A stretch of 64,000 bases of DNA from Clostridia bacterium (GCA_900764045.1 CAAFMN010000027.1:62001-126000), one strand, 5' to 3'; shown: positions 40,925-51,281, numbered from the stretch's first letter. Numbers and translations: made by a program. Notes: a model not told the origin generated them from the sequence alone.

Positions 40925-43900
40925 GTGACAAAAATAACAGTTGAAAGTTTGGCAAAACAGTTGAAGGTAAGCAGTGCGGAAGTCCTGAAGTGCCTGGAGA
41001 GCATTGGAGTGTTTGTTCCGAATGCAAAGGCGGCTATGGAGATGGATGAGATCCGCAAGGTATGTGTAAAGCTGACAGGGAAGGAGCCGCGTTTCAGAAG
41101 ACCGGCCGGAAAGAATCCCGCAGAGCCTGCAAAGAAGCAGGAGCCGAAGGCAGAGGCTGCTCCTAAGGCAGAAGCACCGAAGGCGGAAGCCCCGAAGGCA
41201 GAGGCTGCTCCTAAGGCAGAAGTGCCTAAGGCGGAAGCCCCGAAGGCAGAGGCTACTCTTAAGGCGGAGGCACCGAAGGCGGAAGCTCCGAAGGCAGAAG
41301 CGCCCAAGGCGGAGGCACCTAAGGCGGAGGCCCCCAAGGCGGAAGCTCCGAAGGCGGAGGCCCCCAAGGCGGAAGCTCCGAAGGCAGAGGCTCCAAAGGC
41401 AGAAGCGCCCAAGGTAGAGGCTCCGAAGGCAGAAGCGCCCAAGGTAGAAGTACCGAAGGCAGAAGTCCCCAAGGCGGAGGCACCGAAGACGGAAGCGCCG
41501 AAGCCTCGTGAGAATGCACCGGTTAAAAATGAAAATCGGGTAGGAACGGCAGCACCGAGGACAGAGCGTGACAATAAGGAGCGCCCGCAGGGACAGCGTT
41601 ATGACCGCCCTCAGGGCCAGAGAAGCGATCGTCCGCAGGGGCAGCGTTATGACCGTTCTCAGGGTCAGAGCGGCGACCGCCCTCAGGGACAGCGTTATGA
41701 CCGTCCGCAGGGACAGAGAAGTGACCGTCCGCAGGGCCAGCGTTATGACCGTTCTCAGAATCAGAATGGTGACCGTCCGCAGGGACAGCGTTATGACCGT
41801 TCTCAGAATCAGAGCGGCGACCGTCCGCAGGGCCAGCGGTATGACCGCCCTCAGGGCCAGAGAAGTGATCGCCCGCAGGGACAGCGGAGCGACCGTCCTT
41901 ATAACAACAATCGCCCCGGCGGCATGAGACCGCAGGGCGCACGGAACAATAGACCGTCCGATGAGCTTGCGATTCCGGAGGCACCGAAGGAAGTAACGAC
42001 CGTAGAGAAGCCCAAGAAGACCGAGCGTATGCGCCGAGATAAGGAAAAGGATAAGGAGCGCGCCAAGAACGCCGCTCAGGATAATTTTGGCCGTAAGCAT
42101 AAGAATCTGATGCCGGTCGGCGAGGACGAAGACGATGTAGTCGTCAAGAACCGCGCCAAGAAGGCCCCCAAGCCGGTGCAAAAGCCGCAGGAGGTTGAGG
42201 AAGAGATTAAGGTTGTACAGCTTCCGCCGGTCATGACGGTTCGTGAATTTGCTGATATGGTGAAAAAGCCGGTAACGCAGATTATCAAGAGTCTGATGCT
42301 GAAGGGCAAGATGATGGGCCAGAACGACGACCTGGATTACGAGCAGGCCGAAGCGCTGGCGTTGGATATGGATATTCTGGCGGAGCCCATGCAGGAAGAG
42401 GATATCTTCAAGGAATACATGGAGCAGACCGATGCGCCGGAGAGCCTCAAGAGCCGTCCGCCGGTCGTCGTCGTTATGGGACACGTCGATCATGGTAAAA
42501 CCTCTCTTCTGGACGCGATCCGCAAGACCAAGGTAACGGCAGGAGAAGCTGGAGGAATTACGCAGCATATCGGTGCCTCCGTTGTAAGCATCAATGGAAG
42601 AAAGATTACATTTCTGGATACGCCTGGCCATGAGGCGTTTACCGCGATGCGTATGCGCGGCGCGCAGGTGACGGATATCGCGATCCTGGTTGTCGCGGCG
42701 GATGACGGTATCATGCCGCAGACCATCGAGGCGATTAACCATGCCAAGGCAGCTGGTGTCCAGATTATCGTGGCAATCAATAAGATGGATAAGCCGGAAG
42801 CCAATCCGGACCATGTCAAGCAGCAGCTGACCGAATATGATCTAATTCCAGAGGAATGGGGCGGCTCTACGATTTGTGTTCCCGTATCCGCCAAGAGCGG
42901 CGAAGGAATCGACACGCTGCTGGAGATGATTCTGCTGGTCGCGGATATGGAAGAGTACAAGGCCAATCCGGATCGTCCGGCTACCGGACATGTAATCGAG
43001 GCTCAGCTCGATAAGGGCCGCGGTGTTGTGGCGACGGCTCTGGTACAGAATGGTACACTGCATATTGGAGATTCTATCGTTGTAGGCAAGGCCTATGGTA
43101 AGATCAAGGCCATGAATGATGACACCGGGAAAAAGGTAAAGACAGCCGGACCGTCTATGGCGGTAGAGATTCTGGGATTGTCCGAAGTGCCGACCGCGGG
43201 CGAGCAGTTCTTTGTAACGCCGGGTGAGCGTGAGGCGAGACAGCTGGCTGAGAAGGTAAGCGCGAGAGACCGTGAGAAGCTGATCGAAGGCACCAAGAAG
43301 GTATCGCTGGAGAGCCTGTTTGATCAGATTCAGGCGGGATCCATGAAGGAATTGAATATTCTGGTGAAGGCAGATGTGCAGGGCTCTGTGGAAGCAGTTC
43401 GTCAGAGCCTGGAGAAGCTTTCTAATGATCAGGTAGTGCTGCGGATCATCCATGGAGGCGTCGGAGCCATCAATGAATCCGATGTAACGCTGGCAGCGGC
43501 GTCCAATTCGATCATTATTGGCTTTAATGTGCGTCCGGATGCCGGAGCCAAGGCCGTGGCCGAGCGGGAAAAGGTGGATATGCGTCTGTACCGGGTGATC
43601 TATGATGCCATCGAAGATATCGAGGCGGCCATGAAGGGTATGCTGGATCCGGAATATCAGGAGAAGATTACCGGACATGCGGAAGTCCGTCAGGTATTCA
43701 AGGCGTCCGGTATCGGCACCATCGCCGGTTCCTATGTGACAGATGGTAAGATTGCCCGCGGCAATAAGGTACGGCTGGTACGGGACGGCATCGTGATTTA
43801 TGAGGGCGAGCTGGAATCCCTGCGCCGTTTCAAGGATGACGTTAAGGAAGTCGCCGCCAACTATGAGTGCGGTATTATGCTGAAATCCTATAGTGACATC

Positions 43901-43954
43901 AAGGAAGGCGATATTATCGAGGCCTTCGTGATGGAGGAGATCAAGCGCAGCTGA
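40925..43954 (+). CDS. infB: Translation initiation factor IF-2
   Basis: GTPase that places initiator tRNA on the 30S subunit, 1009 residues, long for the family because of the N-terminus. Residues 1-55 form the IF2-N fold. Two repeat tracts follow: Lys-Ala-Glu-Pro pentads at 74-194 and 13 octads of the RPQGQRYD type at 220-323. The G domain starts near 510 with GHVDHGKT at 519-526, DTPGH at 565-569 and NKMD at 619-622, followed by domains II to IV. The start is GTG at 40925 after AAAGGTGG. Confidence 0.97.
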   Translation: MTKITVESLAKQLKVSSAEVLKCLESIGVFVPNAKAAMEMDEIRKVCVKLTGKEPRFRRPAGKNPAEPAKKQEPKAEAAPKAEAPKAEAPKAEAAPKAEVPKAEAPKAEATLKAEAPKAEAPKAEAPKAEAPKAEAPKAEAPKAEAPKAEAPKAEAPKAEAPKVEAPKAEAPKVEVPKAEVPKAEAPKTEAPKPRENAPVKNENRVGTAAPRTERDNKERPQGQRYDRPQGQRSDRPQGQRYDRSQGQSGDRPQGQRYDRPQGQRSDRPQGQRYDRSQNQNGDRPQGQRYDRSQNQSGDRPQGQRYDRPQGQRSDRPQGQRSDRPYNNNRPGGMRPQGARNNRPSDELAIPEAPKEVTTVEKPKKTERMRRDKEKDKERAKNAAQDNFGRKHKNLMPVGEDEDDVVVKNRAKKAPKPVQKPQEVEEEIKVVQLPPVMTVREFADMVKKPVTQIIKSLMLKGKMMGQNDDLDYEQAEALALDMDILAEPMQEEDIFKEYMEQTDAPESLKSRPPVVVVMGHVDHGKTSLLDAIRKTKVTAGEAGGITQHIGASVVSINGRKITFLDTPGHEAFTAMRMRGAQVTDIAILVVAADDGIMPQTIEAINHAKAAGVQIIVAINKMDKPEANPDHVKQQLTEYDLIPEEWGGSTICVPVSAKSGEGIDTLLEMILLVADMEEYKANPDRPATGHVIEAQLDKGRGVVATALVQNGTLHIGDSIVVGKAYGKIKAMNDDTGKKVKTAGPSMAVEILGLSEVPTAGEQFFVTPGEREARQLAEKVSARDREKLIEGTKKVSLESLFDQIQAGSMKELNILVKADVQGSVEAVRQSLEKLSNDQVVLRIIHGGVGAINESDVTLAAASNSIIIGFNVRPDAGAKAVAEREKVDMRLYRVIYDAIEDIEAAMKGMLDPEYQEKITGHAEVRQVFKASGIGTIAGSYVTDGKIARGNKVRLVRDGIVIYEGELESLRRFKDDVKEVAANYECGIMLKSYSDIKEGDIIEAFVMEEIKRS
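41144..41506 (+). repeat. Coding tandem repeat in infB: about 24 pentads (PKAEA type)
   Basis: Fifteen-base units of the form CCGAAGGCGGAAGCN encode PKAEA with variants PKAEV, PKVEA, PKTEA and LKAEA. The charge pattern suggests an extended or helical linker in IF-2 (residues 74-194). Near-identical units make the tract prone to length change. Confidence 0.9.
41582..41893 (+). repeat. Coding tandem repeat in infB: 13 octads (RPQGQRYD type)
   Basis: Thirteen 24-base units encode [24 protein letters not shown] or RSQNQNGD variants (residues 220-323). The composition is Arg/Gln/Gly-rich, disordered and strongly basic, next to a Lys/Glu tract, so it may bind RNA. Units alternate YD and SD endings, suggesting expansion of a 48-base double unit. 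Confidence 0.9.
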
Positions 43955-43961
43955 GAATGAG

Positions 43962-43990
43962 GGCAGGCCTCTGGTTTCCGGGGGCCTGCC
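43962..43990 (+). other. Intercistronic hairpin between infB and rbfA
   Basis: GGCAGGCC pairs with GGCCTGCC around a 13-base loop. No T run follows, so it is not a terminator; it could be an RNA processing or stabilising element upstream of the rbfA ribosome site. Confidence 0.45.
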
Positions 43991-44009
43991 GGAAATGAAG
44001 GAGAGCAAT

Positions 44010-44393
44010 ATGGCAGGAAAGTCCAATGGAAGGATGGAGAGGATCAACGAGGAGGTCCGCCGGGAGCTGAGTGAGATTCTGCGGGAAGAGGTTAAGGACC
44101 CACGGATGGATAGCCGGTTGGTATCGGTGCTCAAGGCGGATACAACACGGGATCTGAAATACTGTAAAGTATATGTCAGCGTCCTGGGGGATCAGGAGCG
44201 CCGGGATGAGACGCAGCAGGCGCTCAAATCGGCAGCAGGCTTTATCCGCAAGGAATTGGCCGCAAAGCTGAATCTTCGCAATACGCCGGAATTGAAGTTT
44301 ATTATGGATGATTCCATTGAATACAGCATCCACATCTCCAAAATGCTGAAGGATTACGGCATGGAAGAGGACGGCGAGGAGGAAAAACAATGA
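44010..44393 (+). CDS. rbfA: Ribosome-binding factor A
   Basis: Cold-shock and 30S maturation factor with a single KH-like domain, 127 residues: RMERINEEVRRELSEILREE, KDPRMDSRLVSVLKADTTRD and LKFIMDDSIEYSIHISKML. The ATG at 44010 has AAGGAG seven bases upstream; the in-frame ATG at 43995 does not. The stop overlaps nrnA (ATGA). Confidence 0.96.
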   Translation: MAGKSNGRMERINEEVRRELSEILREEVKDPRMDSRLVSVLKADTTRDLKYCKVYVSVLGDQERRDETQQALKSAAGFIRKELAAKLNLRNTPELKFIMDDSIEYSIHISKMLKDYGMEEDGEEEKQ

Positions 44394-45373
44394 CTCGAAG
44401 AGAGTTTGCAGAGATTCTGCAGGCCTTTATCGACCGTCATGACAGGATCATTCTGAGCGGCCATGTGCGGCCGGATGGAGACAGTATCGGCGCCTGCGTG
44501 GCGATGGGGCTGGCTCTGAAGCGGCAAGGCAAGCACCCGATGATCTATTATGAGGGAGACACTGCCCGATATGGATGGATTGAGCAGAGCTTGCCGGTGC
44601 TGGACAGCGAGAGCCTATGCAAGGCCACATGTGGCCGTTTCGCGTGGATGATGATCGATTGCGCGGAACCCGCGAGGACCGGAGACGCGGCTGTGTGCGC
44701 CGATCTGGCAGAGGAGACTCTGTGTATTGATCACCATGTGGTGCGTACGGAATATGCGGATTTTAATTGGATCCGCTCTGACGCGACTTCGGCCAGTCAG
44801 GTGATTTATGAGTTGTTTCAGGAGCTGCGGTATCCGATCGATCAGGCGGAAGCGACGGCGCTGTTTACCGGGATCGCTTTCGATACCGGAGGCTTCCGGC
44901 ATTCTTCTATGACGCCGGAGATTTTCCGGATTGCCGGGGATTTGGCAGACCGGGGCGTGGATATCACAGAAATTATGAACGGATTGTTCCATACAAGACG
45001 TTTTGTAGAGGAGCGCGTGCTGGGAGCCGTCCTGCGCAAGGCAAGTCTGCATTATGGGCAGATTGTTCTGTCGGCGATGGACGCACGGGATTTCGCGGCG
45101 GCAGGAGGAACGAGCGACGACAGCGAGGGAGCGGTAGCGCTTCTGGCGGAGACAGCGGAAGCGGAAGCGGCCGTATTTCTGAGAGAGCTGCAGCCGGGCC
45201 TGATCCGGGTCAATATGCGTTCCAAACAGTATATAGACGTAGCGCAGGCAGCCAGAGCCTTTGGCGGCGGCGGTCATGTTCGCGCGGCGGGATGCACGAT
45301 CGCGGCGCCGATGCTGCTCGCACAGCAGCAGGTTCTGGAGGAGCTGCGTAAGCAGCTGCCGGAGGAGAAGTAA
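44390..45373 (+). CDS. nrnA: DHH-family nanoRNase / pAp phosphatase
   Basis: Degrades short RNA oligonucleotides and 3'-phosphoadenosine 5'-phosphate, 327 residues. The DHH domain has SGHVRPDGDSIGACVAMGLA and CIDHHVVRTEYADFNW; the C-terminal DHHA1 domain has VNMRSKQYIDVAQAARAFGG followed by GGHVRAAGC. It is translationally coupled to rbfA by a 4-base overlap, and truB starts directly after its stop. Confidence 0.95.
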   Translation: MTRREFAEILQAFIDRHDRIILSGHVRPDGDSIGACVAMGLALKRQGKHPMIYYEGDTARYGWIEQSLPVLDSESLCKATCGRFAWMMIDCAEPARTGDAAVCADLAEETLCIDHHVVRTEYADFNWIRSDATSASQVIYELFQELRYPIDQAEATALFTGIAFDTGGFRHSSMTPEIFRIAGDLADRGVDITEIMNGLFHTRRFVEERVLGAVLRKASLHYGQIVLSAMDARDFAAAGGTSDDSEGAVALLAETAEAEAAVFLRELQPGLIRVNMRSKQYIDVAQAARAFGGGGHVRAAGCTIAAPMLLAQQQVLEELRKQLPEEK

Positions 45374-46258
45374 GTGGACGGGATTATCAGCATCAACAAG
45401 GAGATGGGATATACGTCCAATGATGTGATCGCGATCCTGCGGGGGATCCTGCGGATGAAGAAGATCGGGCATACAGGAACGCTGGACCCGGACGCGACAG
45501 GCGTGCTGCCGGTATGTCTGGGAAAAGCGACCAAGGCTGCGGAGCTTTTGACCGCGGCGGAAAAAGAATATGAAGCACAGCTGATCTTCGGGCAGGAGAC
45601 AGATACGCAGGATATTTCCGGAACCGTTACCCGCAAGAGCGAGTATACATTTTCAGAAGCCGTATTTTTGCGGGCGGTACAGGAGATGACCGGCGAGATC
45701 TGGCAGGTGCCGCCGATGTATTCGGCGCTCAAGGTCGGAGGTGTCCGGTTGTATGACCTGGCCAGAGAAGGAACCTGGGTGGAGCGTGAGCCGCGTAAGA
45801 TCCGCGTTGAAGAGATTCAGGTGCTGGAGCTGACACCGCAGGGAGCCAGAATTCGGGTACGCTGTTCCAAAGGAACGTATATTCGAACCCTTTGTGAGGA
45901 TCTGGGACGTAAGACAGGGTGGCTTGCCTGTATGAGCGCGCTCACAAGGCTGCGCAGCGGTCCGTTTACACTGGAGGACAGCCTGACCCTGGGGGAAGTC
46001 AAGGAATTGGCTCTGAAGGGAGAGCTGGAGAGCCGGATTCTATCCGTGGACAGAATGTTTGCGCAGATGCCTGCCTTTACGGTTTTACCGGATCAGGAGA
46101 GGAAGCTGTGCAATGGCAACCCTTTGGAGTTTCCCGGAGAGCTTCCGGGAGGCACCAGGATCCGCGTATATACACCGCAGGGGAAGTTCGCTGCGCTGTA
46201 CCGTGTGGAGAAATGCAGGGACGCGGTTTTGTCCTGTCGGGCATATAAGATGTTTTAA
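45374..46258 (+). CDS. truB: tRNA pseudouridine-55 synthase
   Basis: Makes pseudouridine 55 in the T-loop of tRNAs, 294 residues. The catalytic Asp38 lies in GHTGTLDPDATGVLPV. The PUA-like C-terminal region is short, as in Firmicutes. The start is GTG at 45374, immediately after the nrnA stop, with GGAGGAG inside nrnA as ribosome site, so the two are coupled. Confidence 0.96.
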   Translation: MDGIISINKEMGYTSNDVIAILRGILRMKKIGHTGTLDPDATGVLPVCLGKATKAAELLTAAEKEYEAQLIFGQETDTQDISGTVTRKSEYTFSEAVFLRAVQEMTGEIWQVPPMYSALKVGGVRLYDLAREGTWVEREPRKIRVEEIQVLELTPQGARIRVRCSKGTYIRTLCEDLGRKTGWLACMSALTRLRSGPFTLEDSLTLGEVKELALKGELESRILSVDRMFAQMPAFTVLPDQERKLCNGNPLEFPGELPGGTRIRVYTPQGKFAALYRVEKCRDAVLSCRAYKMF

Positions 46259-46272
46259 GAGGGGCGATAGAC

Positions 46273-47223
46273 ATGGAGAGAATGCGATGGAATGATATCT
46301 GGCCGCAAAAGGGCCAGCCAGTCGTAGTCGCTCTTGGATGTTTTGATGGACTGCATCAGGGACACCGGGCACTGATGCGGCGCACAGAGGAGCTCGCGGC
46401 AAGCTGCGGGGCTCGCCCGGTGATGATCAGCTTTGAACCGCATCCGACCAGCGTTTTGAAGGAGCTGACGCCGGTTCGGCTGATCTATGGTCTGGAAGAA
46501 AAGGAATGGGCTCTGACAGAGAAAGAAAAGCAGTGGAGTCTTGTGCTCCTGCATTTTGAACCGGCGCTCAGCAATATGGAGCCGGAAGAATTTGTCAGGA
46601 TCATACTATGGCAGAACTTCGGAGCGGCGGGTATTGTGATCGGAGAAAATTTCCGCTTTGGCAAGGGCAATCAGGGCAATGCGCAAACAATGCGCAGCCT
46701 GTGCGCAGAGTTAGGAATACAGTGCGAGGTTGTCCCTCAGGTCGAGGATGAGAAGGGGAGAATCTCCAGCACCAGAGTCCGAAAGTGCCTTGCGGACGGG
46801 CAGATGGAAGAGGTCAACCGGCTGCTGAGCCGTCCGTATTTTATGCTGGGAAGCGTCAGTCACGGACGGGGAATCGGACACAAAGCGTTGATTCCGACCG
46901 TCAATCTCATGCTCTCAGAGGAGCGGCAGTATCCGGCAGGCGGTGTGTATGTGACCAGAACCTATACGGAACAGGGTGTGTATCAGAGTGTTTCGAATAT
47001 CGGACACAACCCCACCGTAGGGGAGGGCATCAGTTTGCGCTGTGAGACCTACCTTCTGGACTGCAGCGCGGATCTGTACGGACAGAAGGTACGGGTTGAG
47101 TTTTACCGGCATCTGCGTCCGGAGTACAGGTTTACGAGCATGGAAGAGCTGCACAAGCAGCAAATGCTGGATATACAGAATGTCCGCGCATATTTCGCGG
47201 AGGAAAAGGGGAATGAATCATGA
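46273..47223 (+). CDS. ribF: Bifunctional riboflavin kinase / FAD synthetase
   Basis: Converts riboflavin to FMN and FAD, 316 residues. The N-terminal nucleotidyltransferase domain shows VALGCFDGLHQGHRALMRR and RFGKGNQGNA plus ISSTRVRKCLADG; the C-terminal kinase domain shows GRGIGHKALIPTVNLM and VSNIGHNPTVGEG. It lies downstream of truB as in Bacillus. There is no FMN riboswitch in the 14-base gap. The stop overlaps alaS (ATGA). Confidence 0.96.
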   Translation: MERMRWNDIWPQKGQPVVVALGCFDGLHQGHRALMRRTEELAASCGARPVMISFEPHPTSVLKELTPVRLIYGLEEKEWALTEKEKQWSLVLLHFEPALSNMEPEEFVRIILWQNFGAAGIVIGENFRFGKGNQGNAQTMRSLCAELGIQCEVVPQVEDEKGRISSTRVRKCLADGQMEEVNRLLSRPYFMLGSVSHGRGIGHKALIPTVNLMLSEERQYPAGGVYVTRTYTEQGVYQSVSNIGHNPTVGEGISLRCETYLLDCSADLYGQKVRVEFYRHLRPEYRFTSMEELHKQQMLDIQNVRAYFAEEKGNES

Positions 47224-49862
47224 AGTACATGGGTTTGAATGAACTTCGGGAAAAGTATCTGAGCTTTTTTGAGTCGAAGGGGCATCTGCGGATGAATTCT
47301 TTTCCGCTGGTACCTAAAAACGATAAGAGTTTGTTGTTGATCAACGCAGGTATGGCTCCGCTCAAGCCGTATTTTACCGGACAGGAGGTGCCGCCCCGCA
47401 GAAGGGTTACGACTTGTCAGAAATGCATTCGTACCGGCGATATCGAGAATGTAGGTAAGACGGCGCGTCATGGTACGTTCTTTGAGATGCTGGGCAATTT
47501 CTCCTTTGGAGATTACTTCAAGAATGAAGCGATTACATGGTCCTGGGAATTCTGCACCAAGGTGCTGGAGATGGAGCCGGAAAAGATCTATGTAACCGTA
47601 TATAAGGATGACGATGAGGCGGAGAAGATCTGGCATGAGAAGATTGGCGTGCCGATGGATCATATTTTCCGTATGGGAAAAGAGGACAATTTCTGGGAGC
47701 ATGGTTCCGGCCCCTGCGGTCCCTGTTCCGAGCTGTATTATGACCGCGGCGAAGAGTTCGGCTGCGGTAAGCCGGGTTGTACGGTAGGCTGTGACTGTGA
47801 CCGCTATATGGAGTTCTGGAACAATGTATTCACGCAGTTCGACCGTCAGGATGACGGAAGCTATCTGTCGCTGGAGCACAAGAACATCGATACCGGTATG
47901 GGACTGGAGAGACTGGCGACGCTGATGCAGGGCGTAACCTCCATTTTTGATGTAGATACGATCAAGGCGATTCGGGATCATGTATGCCGGATTGCGGGCG
48001 TAGAGTATGGCAAGGAGCATGAAATTGACGTATCGGTACGAGTGATCACGGACCATATCCGTTCCATGACCTTTATGACTTCGGATGGCGTTCTGCCGTC
48101 CAATGAGGGACGAGGATATGTACTGCGCCGTCTGCTGCGCCGTGCCGCACGTCATGGCAAACTTCTGGGAATCTCCCGGCCGTTCCTTGCGGAACTCAGT
48201 TCTACAGTAATTGCCAACTCAAAAGAAGCGTATCCGGAGCTGGAGGATAAGAAGGAGTATATCTTCAAGGTGCTGCATAGTGAAGAGGAAAAGTTCTACG
48301 CGACGCTGGATTCCGGTCTGGAGATCCTGCAGCAGTATATCGCGGAGGATCAGGCGGCAGGTCAAAAGGTTCTGTCCGGCAGCAAGGCTTTCAAGCTGTA
48401 CGATACTTACGGATTCCCGATGGATCTGACCAAAGAGATCGCGGAAGAAGCGGGAATGGAGATCGACGAAGAAGGATTCCGCGAGGAGATGGAGGCACAG
48501 CGTGTGCGTGCCCGTTCCGCCCGTGAGGAGCAGAACTACATGGGAGCCAAGGCGACGGTATATAATCTCCTGGATCCGGCGATGGTGACGGAGTTTGTAG
48601 GCTATGACCGTCTGCATACGGATGATTCGCAGATCCTGGCGATCACGACCGAGACCGAAGTGACCGATCAGGCCGGAGTACAGCAGGAGGTTACGGTATT
48701 TACCGATCATACGCCTTTTTACGCGACCAGCGGCGGTCAGCACGGCGACTGCGGAACGATCCGCACGGCGACCGGCGTTGTTGAAGTGGAGACGACCAAG
48801 AAGGCCATCGGCGATAAGATCGGCCATGTGGGACGAGTGACCGAAGGATATATTGAAAAGGGACAGAAGGCTGTCATGGATGTAAACGCGGCCAACCGTC
48901 TGGCTTGTGCGCGCAATCACTCCGCGACGCATTTGCTGCAGAAGGCGCTGAGAAATGTCCTGGGCAGCCATATAGAGCAGGCAGGTTCCGATGTTACGGC
49001 AGATCGTCTGCGTTTTGACTTTACGCATTTCCAGGCGATGAGCGCGGAGGAGCTGGAAAAGGTAGAGAACGAAGTCAATCAGAAGATTCTGGAGGGACTG
49101 CCGATCCACACCGAGATTACGACGATGGAAGAAGCGCGGAAGAAGGGAGCTATGGCTCTGTTCGGCGAGAAGTATGGCGATCATGTCCGGATGGTGTGCA
49201 TGGGCGACTACAGCATGGAGCTGTGCGGCGGTACGCATCTGTCCAATACGGCACAGGCCGGCTGCTTTAAGCTCTTGTCCGAGGGCGGCGTTGCGGCCGG
49301 TGTACGGCGGATTGAGGCCGTGACCGGTGAGAAGGCTCTGGAGTATTTCCGTAAGCAGGATCATGAGCTGACGCAGATCGCGCAGCTGACCAAGGTCAGC
49401 AAAGAGAAGGCTGTGGCCCAGGTGCAGAGTCTGGTGAGCGAGCTGAAGGAACTGCAGAAAGAGTTGGAGAGTCTGAAGGCAAAGATGACGGAAGGCGCTG
49501 CGGACGACATACTGAAGAATGTGCAGGAAGTCGAGGGCATCAAGCTGCTTGCGGCCTATAAGCCGGAGCTGGATGCGGGCGCGCTGCGGCAGATGGGAGA
49601 TACGCTCAAGAACAAGCTGGGCAGCTGTGTTGTCATGCTTGCGGGCGGTACGGAGAAGCTGCTGTTTGTCGTAATGGCAACAGAGGATGCGGTTAAGGCA
49701 GGCGCTCATGCCGGCAATATCGTACGTACGGCAGCTCAGGTAACCGGCGGCAACGGAGGCGGACGTCCCAATATGGCGCAGGCTGGCGGCAAGGATGTAA
49801 CGAAGGTGCAGGAAGCCTTGGAGGCAGCCAAGGCGTTGGCGGAGAGCCAGCTGAAGCACTAA
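47220..49862 (+). CDS. alaS: Alanyl-tRNA synthetase
   Basis: Class II synthetase of 880 residues with all expected domains. The catalytic core includes FFESKGHLRMNSFPLVP, RVTTCQKCIRTGDIENVG and the motif-2 segment HGTFFEMLGNFSFGDYFK. The editing domain has NHSATHLLQKALRNVLG and CGGTHLSNTAQAG. The C-terminal DHHA1 region ends with GNGGGRPNMAQAGG. It is coupled to ribF by a 4-base overlap and has no T-box leader, unlike many Firmicute alaS genes. A strong terminator follows. Confidence 0.98.
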   Translation: MKYMGLNELREKYLSFFESKGHLRMNSFPLVPKNDKSLLLINAGMAPLKPYFTGQEVPPRRRVTTCQKCIRTGDIENVGKTARHGTFFEMLGNFSFGDYFKNEAITWSWEFCTKVLEMEPEKIYVTVYKDDDEAEKIWHEKIGVPMDHIFRMGKEDNFWEHGSGPCGPCSELYYDRGEEFGCGKPGCTVGCDCDRYMEFWNNVFTQFDRQDDGSYLSLEHKNIDTGMGLERLATLMQGVTSIFDVDTIKAIRDHVCRIAGVEYGKEHEIDVSVRVITDHIRSMTFMTSDGVLPSNEGRGYVLRRLLRRAARHGKLLGISRPFLAELSSTVIANSKEAYPELEDKKEYIFKVLHSEEEKFYATLDSGLEILQQYIAEDQAAGQKVLSGSKAFKLYDTYGFPMDLTKEIAEEAGMEIDEEGFREEMEAQRVRARSAREEQNYMGAKATVYNLLDPAMVTEFVGYDRLHTDDSQILAITTETEVTDQAGVQQEVTVFTDHTPFYATSGGQHGDCGTIRTATGVVEVETTKKAIGDKIGHVGRVTEGYIEKGQKAVMDVNAANRLACARNHSATHLLQKALRNVLGSHIEQAGSDVTADRLRFDFTHFQAMSAEELEKVENEVNQKILEGLPIHTEITTMEEARKKGAMALFGEKYGDHVRMVCMGDYSMELCGGTHLSNTAQAGCFKLLSEGGVAAGVRRIEAVTGEKALEYFRKQDHELTQIAQLTKVSKEKAVAQVQSLVSELKELQKELESLKAKMTEGAADDILKNVQEVEGIKLLAAYKPELDAGALRQMGDTLKNKLGSCVVMLAGGTEKLLFVVMATEDAVKAGAHAGNIVRTAAQVTGGNGGGRPNMAQAGGKDVTKVQEALEAAKALAESQLKH

Positions 49863-49871
49863 AATAACAGA

Positions 49872-49920
49872 AGACACGGTGCGTTTCTCAGAGATACAGA
49901 GAATTGCACCGTGTCTTTTT
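49872..49920 (+). terminator. Terminator after alaS
   Basis: AGACACGGTGC pairs perfectly with GCACCGTGTCT, followed by TTTT. It lies between convergent genes and may help stop the minus-strand carboxypeptidase transcript too. Confidence 0.88.
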
Positions 49921-49926
49921 GCGTTT

Positions 49927-51105
49927 TTATTGCTGAGAAAAAGTCGAAGACAGCCAGTTTCGCAAGAATTGCTCCAGAATTTTCCATAGATTGCTCTCTT
50001 CGACATCACTGGCGGCGACGAGCGGCAGGCTCCCCACTTCCTCGTCATTTTGAAAATAGGTGATGGTGCCCAGCGGATCGCCGGCTACAATCGGCGCGTC
50101 TACAGAGGAAGCCAATTCGATGCGGGTCGTCAGGGAGGGCTCGGATGCCGTCCCCTTACGGGTCAGATAGGAGAGATCCCCGTCCACCAGTGCGGTTACA
50201 TCGCTCTGCATCCCATGGTTTACCCGGACGCTTCCCGCGGATTGTCCGTTCGTGGGGACAGTCTGGAGTGCGTAGAAGCCAAAACCATAGTTGAGAAGTG
50301 CCGTGACGTCGGTGGAACGCTGATCCTTGGTCTCTGCGCCCATGATGACCGCAATCAGGGAGAGATCGCCGCGGGTCGCTGTCGCTGACAGAGAGTATTT
50401 GGCCAAACGGGTAAAACCTGTTTTCAGGCCGGTCATACCGTCATAGGAGCGAATCAGCTTGTTGGTATTGGCCATATCTGTCTCTCCCGGACCGGAACGC
50501 CATACATGGGGCATCATCTCATGCCAGGTCATGGTGTACTCCGTCACCTCCGGAAAGTTTACCATCAGTTCCCGGGACATCAGCGCGATATCCCTCGCAG
50601 TCGTCACATGTCCATCTGCGTCCAGACCGCAGGGGTTGACAAAATGCGTATTTTTCATATTCAGCTCCGCCGCTCTCCGGTTCATCATCTCGACAAAGCC
50701 GTCCTGGCTGCCGCCGATGTATTCCGCGGTAGCGATAGCAGCGTCATTGCCTGAGGCGATGCACATCCCTTTGATCAGATTGGCCAGCGTGATCTGTTCT
50801 CCTTCTTCCAAAAGAATGGTAGAACCGCCGTATCCAGCGGCATTTTTGCTGACCGTTACCAGATCCTCCATGGAGACGCGTCCCTCCTGTACAGCTTCAC
50901 AGGCCAGAAGGATGGTCATAATTTTGGTAACACTTGCGGGACGCAGCGGGGTATCAGCGTTTTTTTCATATAAGACCTTTCCGGTGGACTGTTCGATCAA
51001 GATGGCGGAGGGAGACGTGATCTCTACCTCTGCCGCGTGGACGCGAATCGGCAGCCAGCCGAAGAGGAGCAGGATGGCAGTTAAGACTGCAAAGCTCTTT
51101 TTCAT
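49927..51105 (-). CDS. D-alanyl-D-alanine carboxypeptidase (DacF/PBP5 type)
   Basis: Low-molecular-weight penicillin-binding protein that trims the terminal D-Ala of peptidoglycan stems, 392 residues. A signal peptide (about 1-24, cleaved after VHA) is followed by Ser58-Val-Thr-Lys61, the SGN motif at 118-120 and the KTG motif at 228-230. The C-terminal domain ends with an amphipathic membrane-binding helix (NLWKILEQFLRNWL). AAGGAGGAA precedes the ATG. It stands alone on the minus strand; no clear promoter is seen. A paralogue lies at 57412. Confidence 0.95.
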   Translation of the reverse strand: MKKSFAVLTAILLLFGWLPIRVHAAEVEITSPSAILIEQSTGKVLYEKNADTPLRPASVTKIMTILLACEAVQEGRVSMEDLVTVSKNAAGYGGSTILLEEGEQITLANLIKGMCIASGNDAAIATAEYIGGSQDGFVEMMNRRAAELNMKNTHFVNPCGLDADGHVTTARDIALMSRELMVNFPEVTEYTMTWHEMMPHVWRSGPGETDMANTNKLIRSYDGMTGLKTGFTRLAKYSLSATATRGDLSLIAVIMGAETKDQRSTDVTALLNYGFGFYALQTVPTNGQSAGSVRVNHGMQSDVTALVDGDLSYLTRKGTASEPSLTTRIELASSVDAPIVAGDPLGTITYFQNDEEVGSLPLVAASDVEESNLWKILEQFLRNWLSSTFSQQ

Positions 51106-51220
51106 GGCAGTTCCTCCTTATTAAAATCCGGCCTGATTAGTATGCGTTTCGTGGGAAAATTTATACTTATTAAGAAAAAAGAAAAAGCCATGAATTATTT
51201 GTGAAATTTGAGGAAAGGTC

Positions 51221-51250
51221 TTGACAAAAAGGCAGAAGCAGGACTAAACT
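51221..51250 (+). promoter_or_regulatory. Promoter of the zinc-ribbon gene
   Basis: TTGACA, 18 bases, TAAACT. It lies about 30 bases upstream of the ATG. Confidence 0.75.
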
Positions 51251-51281
51251 AAAACTATAAAAGAAAAGGGAGGCTGGAATC

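Noticed and set aside
41144..41893. Regular repeats that could suggest a CRISPR array
   Set aside because: The units are 15 and 24 bases without unique spacers, stay in frame and encode a known low-complexity linker of IF-2.
40775..42814. A long open frame on the minus strand opposite infB, rich in Leu/Arg repeats
   Set aside because: It is the antisense image of the repeat tracts and G domain of IF-2. It has no ribosome site or known domain, while the plus-strand frame is unambiguous.
43962..43990. GC-rich hairpin after infB as a terminator
   Set aside because: No T run follows and rbfA starts 19 bases later in a conserved operon, so I list it only as a hairpin.
46259..46272. FMN riboswitch expected before ribF, and T-box expected before alaS
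   Set aside because: ribF starts 14 bases after truB and alaS overlaps ribF, leaving no room for either element.
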